Assembly (NCBI GenBank): GCA_016714085.1
Contig: JADJNW010000003.1
Span: forward strand, 496,001 to 560,000
Direction: 5' to 3'
DNA from: Saprospiraceae bacterium
GTDB lineage: Bacteria; Bacteroidota; Bacteroidia; Chitinophagales; Saprospiraceae
DNA length: 64,000 bases
The notes under the pieces were generated by a model, which was not told the DNA's origin, searched no databases, and saw only the letters and a program-made list of their open reading frames with translations. The position numbers and the translations under genes are program-made. Shown piece after piece: positions 10,561 to 18,303 of the stretch (its first letter is position 1; each line of letters opens with the position of its first letter).

Positions 10561-10625
10561 GCTCCGCTGTGTCGGAGCATGTAGCGAACGAGTGATTTTC
10601 TATGAAGGTACACGAGCGACTGTGC

Positions 10626-12056
10626 TTATTTGGGTTTAATCGTCACGATTACCCTTTTATATCTAGATAGATGTGGTTCGCCTTTATCCGTAACCTTCAA
10701 AATAAAATGTGCCGTCTCTTCTTTATCTACTGCGGGGGCAGTAAAATGAACCTTATATACATTCTCCGCTCCATTTACCTTAATCAATTTTTTATAAGTA
10801 CCGGCCTCTGGATAGTTAAACCAAAGGAAACTAACATTATCATCGTCCGGGTCATACGTCTGGAAAGCATCCAACGTAAAATTCTCGCCTGATGTAACGG
10901 ATAGTTGTTCGGGGTGGGATAAGACAGGAACGGGTGGATGATTGGCTTCCTCGTACGACTTAAGGCACCAGTCCATGCGGGCAGCAAAATCGTGTTGAAA
11001 ATCAGCTCTCCAACGCCAAAGTGTTACTTTAAAATCCGTAAATGTGATCGTGTCCTGTTTTACCGACCGACCAAATTCATTTGGAATATAAGGGGTATAA
11101 CTATCCACGGCATTCGTCCAAATTGCTCTGGTTTCAGGAGCAATGGTAACAATGGAACCGCCCTCTTTCACTTTTGAAAAATCGGGTTTATAAAGTTCAT
11201 AGCGACCTCCCCAGCCTCCCCATTCGGGGTGTTCTGCATGGTTTAATCCATTGGGAATTAACGAAAGAAATGCGGGGGTATCCCCTTCCATGCCCCAGGC
11301 TACATCAGGATAAACGGCGCCTAATGGTCCATGATTTTGTTGAATGTTATGGGCAAGCCAACGATTACTAATAGTGGTATGGTCAATCCCTTTTATGTTG
11401 TTGGTCATAATACCTGTCCAAGTTGCATTGCCATAATCATCACCCGGACTTACGATATAAAACAATTCGGGAAAATTATTCCTAATCCAAATGCCACTAT
11501 CGTCTTGGTCGGAAATGGTATATACTCGAAGTTTTGCAATTAAGCTTTTCGCATCTTCCTTACTTTTTGTCTTTTCAATCTTATATAAAGCTTGTGCAAG
11601 CGTGTTAGCACCTCCCCAGGTCGAAATCCATAAAGGACGCTCATCCTCCTTTTCAAGTACCTTTATAATCCAATCAGAACCTTCAGAGTCCATTCCGTCT
11701 CCCACTCCTTTCATGCCATATTTTGGCAAGCCCTTTTTTACTAATGGATATAATGTCTTTGCATCGGGGAAGTCGGGATGATGCGTTTTCAAGTTTAGCT
11801 GAATCTTTTCGTAAGCCTGAATAACTTTGGTAATCGATTCTGGATGCACCGCATCGGTCATCCAACAGGAAGTAGTTGCGACAATTCCCTCTATATCAAT
11901 TTCATTGCAATATAGCAGCAAGCGAACCAAAGATTGTTTATCATCCGGTTCATTTTCTATGTCGGTTAGTACAATGGTTCGGTTTTTTTGAATGCTTTGT
12001 CCATAAACAAAATGAACAGTCAGGAAAAGCAGCATTGTAAGTAAGAATGTTCTCAT
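10626..12056 (-). CDS. DUF1593 (nucleoside-hydrolase-like) secreted protein
   Basis: A 476-residue secreted protein. The start chosen is the ATG whose complement ends at 12056, because it begins a good signal peptide (MRTFLLTMLLFLTVHFVYGQ). Forty upstream in-frame residues look non-coding. The N-terminal two thirds has a nucleoside-hydrolase-like fold of the DUF1593 type, with an acidic cluster LTDIENEPDDKQS resembling the metal-binding Asp motif of inosine-uridine hydrolases, and ISTWGGANTLAQAL. The last 100 residues or so form an Ig-like domain (HPEQLSVTSGENFTLDA, then YDPDDDNVSFLWF). The family is often found with plant-polysaccharide enzymes, but the substrate is unproven. The gene stands alone, flanked by dispersed repeats in direct orientation. 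Confidence 0.85.
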   Translation of the reverse strand: MRTFLLTMLLFLTVHFVYGQSIQKNRTIVLTDIENEPDDKQSLVRLLLYCNEIDIEGIVATTSCWMTDAVHPESITKVIQAYEKIQLNLKTHHPDFPDAKTLYPLVKKGLPKYGMKGVGDGMDSEGSDWIIKVLEKEDERPLWISTWGGANTLAQALYKIEKTKSKEDAKSLIAKLRVYTISDQDDSGIWIRNNFPELFYIVSPGDDYGNATWTGIMTNNIKGIDHTTISNRWLAHNIQQNHGPLGAVYPDVAWGMEGDTPAFLSLIPNGLNHAEHPEWGGWGGRYELYKPDFSKVKEGGSIVTIAPETRAIWTNAVDSYTPYIPNEFGRSVKQDTITFTDFKVTLWRWRADFQHDFAARMDWCLKSYEEANHPPVPVLSHPEQLSVTSGENFTLDAFQTYDPDDDNVSFLWFNYPEAGTYKKLIKVNGAENVYKVHFTAPAVDKEETAHFILKVTDKGEPHLSRYKRVIVTIKPK

Positions 12057-12156
12057 GCTAAAAATATTTATCGATAAAACAATTGGTAAATTTATTGTTT
12101 TTTCGACAATGCCGCTAACGGTTAGTGTAAACGCCACATTTCGCATACATCCCTTA

Positions 12157-12230
12157 CACCCCACCAAAATTAACAAAAATTGCGCTTCCCCTCCACCACG
12201 CTATCAAAAAATTTGTGCCACAGCATACCA
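12157..12230 (+). repeat. Dispersed repeat, copy B
   Basis: CACCCCACCAAAATTAACAA, then TTGCGCTTCCCC, CCACGCTATC and TTTGTGCCACAGCATACC. It matches copy A over about 75 bases with some substitutions and lies about 100 bases upstream of the DUF1593 start. Confidence 0.65.
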
Positions 12231-12334
12231 TATTTTAACTGGATTGATGGATAACAATATCCCGCAAGGCTATTGTCTATGCATTGTTCCCGTTTTTTCC
12301 CGTTCCCTCCTTCCAACTGGCAGATACGCCTGGG

Positions 12335-12680
12335 GTAAGTTATTGAACCTGTTGGGGTAAGTTAAAGAACCTATAGGGGTTCTAGGTTCAACCTATGAAG
12401 GTTCAATAAAAAACCTATAAAACCTATAAGGGTTCAATGGAGTACCTAAACAGGTTGTTGCTTCATGCTATAAGGGTTCTTGGTTCAACCTATATAGGTT
12501 CAATAAAGATGCTATAGAGGTTCTTGCTTCATGCTATGGAGGTTCAAGGTTCAACCTATATAGGTTCAATAAAGATGCTATAGAGGTTCTTGCCTCATGC
12601 TATGGAGGTTCAAGGTAGAACCTACATAGGTTCAATGGATAACCTCTATAGGTTCTTTATGTTACCTAAAAGGTTAAAAA
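12335..12680. repeat. Array of AACCTATA/GGTTC palindromic repeats
   Basis: The stretch is built from GGTTCAACCTATATAGGTTC-like units (AACCTATATAGGTT is a perfect palindrome). Three units begin at 12482, 12548 and 12614, a 66-base period. Units one and two are nearly identical (GCTATAGAGGTTCTTGC, ATGCTATGGAGGTTCAA). A more diverged unit begins at 12385. Each can fold as nested hairpins. No cas gene, integrase or replication gene is nearby. Function is unknown. The surrounding gap 12057-13093 contains no supported gene, only this array and dispersed repeats B and C. Confidence 0.8.
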
Positions 12681-12811
12681 GGATCAATTGGAATGCAGTG
12701 CGCGTTTGTGGGGAAATAAAGAAATTGGGAAGTATTTTACTGGTAATCAAAAGCTTATATTTGGTTTTATCCATAACTCCGGCTCGTGTCGTACATCAAG
12801 CGCATCAAAAC

Positions 12812-12904
12812 CCCAAAGGGATGCCTATGGCAAAATCAAAAAAAAATCATGGTTCAGACACCTTCCCACGCTCTCAAAAATTTGTGACAAGGCATCCCTT
12901 CAGG
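12812..12904 (+). repeat. Dispersed repeat, copy C, with inverted arms
   Basis: CTTCCCACGCTCTCAAAAAT, then TTGTGACAAGGCATCCCTTCA (12858-12904) matches the second half of copy A. It is preceded at about 12815 by CCCAAAGGGATGCCTATGGC, whose AGGGATGCC is the inverse of GGCATCCCT at 12890. This copy therefore has inverted ends about 70 bases apart, like a small palindromic (MITE- or REP-like) element. Confidence 0.6.
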
Positions 12905-13093
12905 GCAACTTTTGAGGTATCTATAAAGCAAGGGGTGACTTGCCATTTGACTGCCAAAGTTGCAACCTGCCAATAGCATAAGCTTGGAGGTAGGAAAATT
13001 ATCCATTTAGTGGCTACAATTGTCCATTTTATAGCGCTTCTTACGCTTATACCTTTGTATCGTTCTTTTTAACCACATTAAAATCTTATAACG

Positions 13094-13642
13094 ATGCAAC
13101 AATTTAAAGTTCCAACCAGAGAAGATGTCTCTCCAGCGAACCAAGCGCTTTTTGATAATCTGAAAAATGCATTGGGTTTCGTTCCTAACCTGTATGCTAC
13201 AATTGCTTACTCCGATAACGGGTTGAACAAGTATCTGGCCTTCCAGGGCGCGAAAACGTCTTTATCTAATCGGGAGAAAGAAGCAGTCAACTTAGTTGTT
13301 AGTGAGGTTAACCATTGCCACTATTGCCAAAGCGCGCACACGGTATTGGGAAAGATGAATGGTTTTTCGGAGGAAGAAGTACTCAGCATCCGCAGTGGTC
13401 ACAGTTCTAATGCTAAATTGGATACGCTGGTACAATTGGCAAAGGCCATTACCGAAAATAAAGGTAAAATTGATGCGGGCGTTCTGCAAGCATTTTATGA
13501 TGCAGGGTATAACAATGGTCACCTTGTAGATGTCATCCTGCAAATAAGCGATAAAATTGCGATGAATTACCTGCATAATCTGACTCAAATTCCGATTGAC
13601 TTTCCAAAAGCCGTAGAACTAAATACCCTGGAAACAGTTTAA
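13094..13642 (+). CDS. Carboxymuconolactone decarboxylase/AhpD-like protein
   Basis: A 182-residue cytoplasmic protein of the AhpD-like superfamily. The redox motif is plain: Glu71 in SEVNHCHYCQSAH, Cys75 and Cys78 (CxxC), then His82. Members reduce peroxides or act as uncharacterised oxidoreductases. FVPNLYATIAYSDNGL near the N-terminus matches the peroxidase-related subgroup. The next two genes, a DUF1348-like protein and an AraC regulator, form a common trio of stress or aromatic-response genes in Bacteroidota, here with the regulator broken. The trio is unrelated to the xylan genes. No signal peptide is present. Confidence 0.88.
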   Translation: MQQFKVPTREDVSPANQALFDNLKNALGFVPNLYATIAYSDNGLNKYLAFQGAKTSLSNREKEAVNLVVSEVNHCHYCQSAHTVLGKMNGFSEEEVLSIRSGHSSNAKLDTLVQLAKAITENKGKIDAGVLQAFYDAGYNNGHLVDVILQISDKIAMNYLHNLTQIPIDFPKAVELNTLETV

Positions 13643-13703
13643 ATTTTTAATGCTGCAAAGAGGGGGAATTATGTTTCCTCCTCTTCAAACCTAAGTGCTT
13701 ATT

Positions 13704-14114
13704 ATGGAAAAAAGATATCCAGTTCCACCATTCAATTTAGAAACTGCCTTGCAAAAAGTAAAAGCAGCGGAGGAAGCGTGGAATACTAAAAACCCGGAGC
13801 TAGTGGCACAAGCCTATACGCCCGATACAGAATGGCGAAACCGAACCGAATTTTTGCACGGCAGAGCCGAAATCACTGCTTTCCTGCAACGCAAATGGAC
13901 AAAAGAATTCGATTACAAACTCAAAAAAGAATTGTGGGGTTTTCGGGAAAACCGCATGGCAGTTCGCTTTGAGTATGAATGGCACGATCACGACGGGCAA
14001 TGGTACCGCAGCTATGGCAATGAATTGTGGGAATTTGATGAAAATGGCTATATGCAAAAACGTTTTGCCAGTATTAATGATTTACCCATCAACGAATCCG
14101 AACGCATCCTTTGA
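13704..14114 (+). CDS. NTF2-like/SnoaL-like protein (DUF1348 type)
   Basis: A 136-residue protein with the NTF2-like cone fold, resembling DUF1348. The start is the ATG at 13704 rather than an upstream GTG three codons earlier. Visible features are the helix LQKVKAAEEAWNTKNPELVA, YTPDTEWRNR, FLHGRAEITAFL, and the strand pair RFEYEWHDHDGQWYRSYGNE ending in LWEFDENGYM. No signal peptide. Members are small, often enzyme-like pocket proteins with no agreed function. It sits 61 bases after the AhpD-like gene and 15 bases before the AraC remnant, so the three probably formed one operon. Confidence 0.85.
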   Translation: MEKRYPVPPFNLETALQKVKAAEEAWNTKNPELVAQAYTPDTEWRNRTEFLHGRAEITAFLQRKWTKEFDYKLKKELWGFRENRMAVRFEYEWHDHDGQWYRSYGNELWEFDENGYMQKRFASINDLPINESERIL

Positions 14115-14129
14115 TAATCAGATAGCATT

Positions 14130-14863
14130 ATGATAGCATCCTCCGTTTCTACTTTAATTAACCCACAAAATGGGAATTTGGCGTTCAAAATCTTTCCTTT
14201 TGATGACGATAGCCATTTTGATCATTTGCAACGGCACAATTATTACACAATCATTCTCCTAAAAGAAGGGGAAGGCACATTAAAAGCCGTCCTTGCGGAG
14301 TATCAGAGTTTAATAATATTTATGAGCCTCCTTTTCTTAGCTTGGACGAAAAAGCGCTACCGCATTTTGAAATGTTCATCGAACAAATGAAAACCGAAAT
14401 GCAAAACGCTGCTCTGGCACAATATGAATTGCTGGTGTCTTACCTAAAAATATTTCTCATTACCGCTTCCCGTATCAAAGCCGCGCAACATACTGGTGCT
14501 TTGGATGCCTTTGCCGATACTAAAGAGCCTTTTATTTTACAAACATTAAAAGATGCCATTGAGCAGCATTATAAAACCAAGCACAGCGCCAGCGATTATG
14601 CGGAATTATTAAATATCTCTGTCAAAGCGCTGGCTAGGATCAGTAAAACTCACTTTAATAAAACCTTAACCGATTTGATTGCTGAGCGCATTATCATTGA
14701 AGCCAAGCGTGAATTATACCTCAGCTCCAAAGCCGTGAAAGAAATCGCGTACGAACTAGGCTTTCACGACGAATACTACTTCAGCCGTTTTTTCAAAAAT
14801 AACGCCGATGTTTCTCCCCAAGGCTACCGCGATATGGTCGGGTTTGCCAGAGCAGAAGTTTGA
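14130..14863 (+). pseudogene. AraC-family regulator with internal deletion and frameshift
   Basis: The N-terminal sensor domain begins normally (FKIFPFDDDSHFDHLQRHNY, then YTIILLKEGEGTLKA) but is cut after VLAEYQ. The frame then changes to EFNNIYEPPFLSLDEKALPH at about 14306 and continues to the two-helix-turn-helix DNA-binding domain (NISVKALARISKTHFNK, then VKEIAYELGFHDEYYFSRFF), ending at 14863. Relatives of this type have about 60-70 further residues of cupin sensor between these blocks, so roughly 200 bases seem to be missing. Unlike the single-base indels elsewhere in the window, this looks like a true lesion. The C-terminal 173 residues could still be translated from an internal start. 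Confidence 0.75.
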
Positions 14864-14871
14864 AATAAATT

Positions 14872-14900
14872 TCTCCCACGCTGTCGAAAGTTTGTGCTAT
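14872..14900 (+). repeat. Dispersed repeat, copy D (short)
   Basis: TCCCACGCTGTCGAAAGTTTGT matches the core of copy A and follows immediately after the AraC remnant. The left half and the GGCATCCCTTCAGGG tail are missing or diverged. The rest of the gap to 15062 shows no gene. Confidence 0.5.
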
Positions 14901-15062
14901 AGGCGTTCAACTTTGTCTGAAGGATGATTTCCTCGATTTTTATGATAAATAGGATCGTGTATAAATCACACCCATCACAGTTCCGACAATCTCCCCAACC
15001 TTGCCAGGGACTTCCCCGAAAGCATTAGAAAACTTCAGCGGACAATCGAAAATTTGCAACTA

Positions 15063-16065
15063 TCAGCGCATTTTCACCCGCAGCACATATAGCGTAGCCG
15101 TTATATAAAGGGTTTTACCATCGGGTGTCAACGCGCAATTGGCGGCTGTTACACCGTTCACTTTTATTTTGCCAATCAATTTTCCTTCCTTCGTAAATAT
15201 CCAGACGCCGCCCGGACCCGTTGCAACTACGTTGCCTTTTTTTGTCTATCTTCAGTCCATCGCATCCACCCGGTTCTCTTATATCTCCAGGAGTATAAAA
15301 TACGCGTCCATTTTGCAAGGAGCCATTCGAAGCAATATCGTAGGCATACCAACCTCTCTTCCTTCCCTGCGTCTCTGCCACCAGTAAAGTTTTACCATCA
15401 GGCAATATGCCAATGCCATTAGGAAATTGGAGGGAGTCAATCAAAAGGGTGACCTTCCCTGCTTTGTCCATTTTATAAACGCCTTGAAAAGCAAGCTCCT
15501 TCTTTGGGTCTCTCATTCCTCCTTCCAAACCATAAGCAGGATCGGTGAAATACAGGTCTCCAGTGGAAGACATAAATAGGTCGTTCGGGCTATTTAATCT
15601 TTTGCCATTGTACTCGCCTACAACCGTTGTGAAGTTTGGCTTTGGCGCATTGATGGGCGCATCCATGCTGGCAATTCTGCGGTCACCATGTTGGCAAATC
15701 CATAATTTACCATCTTTGGTTTTATAAAGCGCATCGGGTCCCATAAATCCACCTCTGGGTTCGCTACTCGTATAACCACCGGGTTTTAAGTACACTTCTT
15801 TGCCTTTGGCTTCCGTCCATTTATAAACCGTATTAGCAGGCACATCGGAAAACAACAACATTTTCTCCTTTTTCAACCATAAAGGCCCTTCCGTAAACTG
15901 ACAGCCCTCGGCAATGACTTCGACCTTGGCATCTTTTTTTATGAGTTTATTAAGCTCCTCTGAAATAAATTCAATAGAACCCATCTCCTTATTGGATTCT
16001 TGTGCAAAACCCTTAAAAGATAGAGCTAGTGCGAGTAAGCATATAAATAACTTGATTCTATTCAT
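15063..16065 (-). CDS. Secreted SMP-30/gluconolactonase-type lactonase, one frameshift
   Basis: Six-bladed propeller lactonase of the SMP-30/gluconolaconase/LRE family, about 333 residues after correction, with a signal peptide (residues 1-21). Metal ligands are recognisable: Glu in CQFTEGPLW, Asn in NSPNDLF, Asp in GGCDGLKID. The frame breaks at the T-run 15237-15243 (A-run in the gene). One A fewer continues as KKGNVVATGPGGVWIFTKEG and ends LYVLRVKMR at a stop at 15063-15065, a normal family ending. Such enzymes hydrolyse sugar-acid lactones such as xylono- or gluconolactone. With the enolase-superfamily proteins in this window it could feed oxidative pentose or uronate breakdown. Export implies it acts in the periplasm. 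Confidence 0.88.
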
Positions 16066-16109
16066 GATTAATTTTTTTTGAAATTAGTAACCCTCAGGGC
16101 TTGGTTTTA

Positions 16110-16174
16110 AAACACATAGGCACATAGAAACTTATAAAGCATTATTTATCAGAAAACTATGTGCCTATGTGTTT
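16110..16174. terminator. Perfect 18-bp inverted repeat between the two SMP-30 genes
   Basis: AAACACATAGGCACATAG (16110-16127) pairs without mismatch with CTATGTGCCTATGTGTTT (16157-16174), with a 29-base loop. It lies between the end of the cupin-SMP-30 gene and the start of the SMP-30 gene, both on the minus strand. It may be a terminator or transcript-stabilising repeat. The internal ACATAG periodicity is typical of simple intergenic palindromes. Confidence 0.6.
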
Positions 16175-16214
16175 CAAAAAATTAATATTACAATGTAATA
16201 AACTGTCTAACTAT

Positions 16215-18152
16215 TTATAAATAATTAACATAACCCTCCATATTGGTGCGAATTTTATACACTTTGCTATAACTTACGATGTAAAGCGTTTTCATATCCG
16301 TATCGCCAAAGCAAAGGCTCACCGGAAAGGAAGGTAAATTAATCATGCCGACATAAGCGCCTTTGTCATTAAAAATCTGCACGCCATAATAAGTTGCTAC
16401 ATAAAGGTTGCCCATTTTGTCAATTGCCATACCATCCGCGCTGGAAGACTTGCCTTTTCTGTCCAATACATTATCTGTCAGGAATAATTTTGCAAACTGT
16501 CTGCCGTTGCTGATTGTACCGTCTTCGTTCACGTCATAAGCCCAGATATAATTATCCTTTTCACTGTTGACCGGAAACCAGGATTCGTCATCGTAGCAAT
16601 TGTTGATGTAAAGGGTTTTTCCATCGGGCGATAATACAATGCCATTTGGCATGGCGAATTCGTTGGGTTCTGTGAGTCTGGTAACATTGCCCTCAGGTGA
16701 AACATAATAGACTGCGCGCCCAGGTTGAAATTTTTCCGCTTCCATCGTAAACTGTGGATCGGTGAAGTAAATGCCACCTTTCGCATCAGTGATTATGTCA
16801 TTTGGTCCATCAATTGGTTTGCCATCGTATTTATCTACAACAACTCTAACCACTTGACCCGTTGGGGTCATTTCCACTACTCGGTGCCCCATCATATCAC
16901 ACACTAGCAAATTACCATTTTTGTAAGGATAAAGCCCATTCGTCTGCATCTTGCCTTGGGTAATATTCTTGTAAGTACCATCAGGACTTAATTCAACCGT
17001 AGAACTTTTCGAAGGATCAGCGCCCCAATTCTGGTCGAAATACATATTGGAAAAATAGATTTTGCCGTTCATCCATTTTGGACCTTCGCTGAATGTTAAT
17101 GCTGGCTTCGTTTTCGTACCATCCACTAATAATTCCGGTTTTGAACTCTCGGGAATAATAGCACGGTAAGCAGTCATTCGGGCTTGTTCCTTTTCCATGT
17201 AGTCCGTGCGAACGGGCCAAAAAATGTCCAGCGCATCCGCGCCCATGTCGCTCATTTTGGCACCGTGCACCATGTTGCCGGGGATGACCACTGCGCTGCC
17301 GGGCGTCATTTTTTGTTCGGTGTCCAGCAAAATTTCATCGCATTCGCCTCTGAAAACCATCATCATTTGTTCTTCGGGATGAATATGATGCGGAAAAACC
17401 GAGCCAGGCTCCATTGAAATAAAACTAAGTTGCGTATTCTTACCCCAAACCAATCTGGAATAAGCGCCGGGCGCCAATTCTGTCAATTGAAAATCATACA
17501 GATCATACACCTCATTCGGTTCAACGTTTGGTTTTTGGATATTAGTAACGTCCTTCATTTCAGTCGGAAGATCGCTCACGCCTGCTTTTTCAAGATAATC
17601 CAGGCGGAATGGGCTATACACTTCAAGCAGTTTTGCTCCAGATGCGCCGGCAGTCACCGCACTTTTACTTCCTTTTTCAAGGTAAACAAAATCTGTCCTG
17701 GGCGTGCCGCTATGCGTTCCATCTTGTGCTTCCCGTTTTTTTGAAATCAGGTTAACCAGTGATCCATTAATCAATTGATCGACAGAGCCTTCCAGGACAA
17801 AAACAAAGCGATCAGCAGGTAAAGTCTCCTCCGGGATTTGGGCATTGGGCTCAAGTTGGAGCATACTCACCATCGTGCCGGTTCCCCAAAAAACAGTTGC
17901 ATTAACACCAGGATATAAGTCAATGCTGTTGAGTTGATCCAGACTCTTGACTTGCCCAGCTTCCAGGTTGGATTCAATATTGTTTTCAGGCAATCCTGAA
18001 AGTTCCCTGACGGTCAAATTATGCTCCTTAATAAGTGCCTGGTTGACAGCATGCCACTCCGGTGTAGGAGAAGACTTGCACATGGTCAGAGCAATAGCAA
18101 TCGCGGCAAGCAAAATATTTTTAATGAAGGTTTTAGATATTTTAAAATCCAT
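16215..18152 (-). CDS. Cupin-cupin-SMP-30 fusion, exported
   Basis: A 645-residue protein with an N-terminal export segment (residues 1-24, then CKSS, a possible but imperfect lipobox). It carries two cupin barrels (about residues 60-200 and 220-345) and a C-terminal SMP-30 propeller (about 355-645). The second cupin has a metal-site pattern HHIHPEEQ and a later GNMVHG. The first cupin lacks this His pattern (PNAQIPEETLPADRFVFVLEG), so it is probably structural. The propeller keeps TFSEGPKW, DGPNDII and SADGMAID as ligands. The architecture suggests a lactonase with a sugar or sugar-acid binding sensor or isomerase half. Specificity is unknown. A candidate AATCGATT operator lies 60 bases upstream of the start. 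Confidence 0.85.
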   Translation of the reverse strand: MDFKISKTFIKNILLAAIAIALTMCKSSPTPEWHAVNQALIKEHNLTVRELSGLPENNIESNLEAGQVKSLDQLNSIDLYPGVNATVFWGTGTMVSMLQLEPNAQIPEETLPADRFVFVLEGSVDQLINGSLVNLISKKREAQDGTHSGTPRTDFVYLEKGSKSAVTAGASGAKLLEVYSPFRLDYLEKAGVSDLPTEMKDVTNIQKPNVEPNEVYDLYDFQLTELAPGAYSRLVWGKNTQLSFISMEPGSVFPHHIHPEEQMMMVFRGECDEILLDTEQKMTPGSAVVIPGNMVHGAKMSDMGADALDIFWPVRTDYMEKEQARMTAYRAIIPESSKPELLVDGTKTKPALTFSEGPKWMNGKIYFSNMYFDQNWGADPSKSSTVELSPDGTYKNITQGKMQTNGLYPYKNGNLLVCDMMGHRVVEMTPTGQVVRVVVDKYDGKPIDGPNDIITDAKGGIYFTDPQFTMEAEKFQPGRAVYYVSPEGNVTRLTEPNEFAMPNGIVLSPDGKTLYINNCYDDESWFPVNSEKDNYIWAYDVNEDGTISNGRQFAKLFLTDNVLDRKGKSSSADGMAIDKMGNLYVATYYGVQIFNDKGAYVGMINLPSFPVSLCFGDTDMKTLYIVSYSKVYKIRTNMEGYVNYL

Positions 18153-18209
18153 AATTTGTTTTAGTTTAGTGATGCGATGAAAATAGTTATTTTATCAAGC
18201 AATTTTTAC

Positions 18210-18217
18210 AATCGATT
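18210..18217. promoter_or_regulatory. AATCGATT candidate operator upstream of cupin-SMP-30
   Basis: ACAATCGATTTCAGG sits about 60 bases upstream of the minus-strand start at 18152. The palindromic core with a central CG is typical of LacI-family operators, and a LacI gene lies at 21086. The 80 bases to its right, including CACTTTTGCCAAAGTG, resemble a block at 42048-42118. Confidence 0.5.
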
Positions 18218-18303
18218 TCAGGAAATTTATCCTTGATACCGACTTTAATACATCCTTCTGCACTTTTGCCAAAGTGGACAACTGATAAAAGCGAAATCGC
18301 TGC

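Larger units (their letters stand above)
9327..10625. other. AT-rich gap with no intact gene
   Basis: About 1.3 kb of AT-rich DNA with no convincing intact reading frame. The minus strand shows short, frame-broken coding-like stretches (see 9474-9790). A 45-codon stretch starting with an ATG near 10003 on the minus strand (MGSNKEILKNIESRLEFYE) may belong to the same decayed gene. At the right end is copy A of a dispersed repeat, then a small GCTCCG/CGGAGC hairpin near 10560. Confidence 0.6.

Noticed and set aside
10397..10639. Plus-strand frames of 80 and 64 codons
   Set aside because: They overlap dispersed repeat A and the 3' end of the DUF1593 gene; composition is not coding-like.
12335..12680. 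CRISPR array
   Set aside because: Repeat units are themselves most of the period, spacers are not unique, and no cas genes are present.
12590..12976. Plus-strand frames of 128 and 75 codons over the repeat array
   Set aside because: They run through hairpin repeats and dispersed repeat C; the peptides have no domain character.
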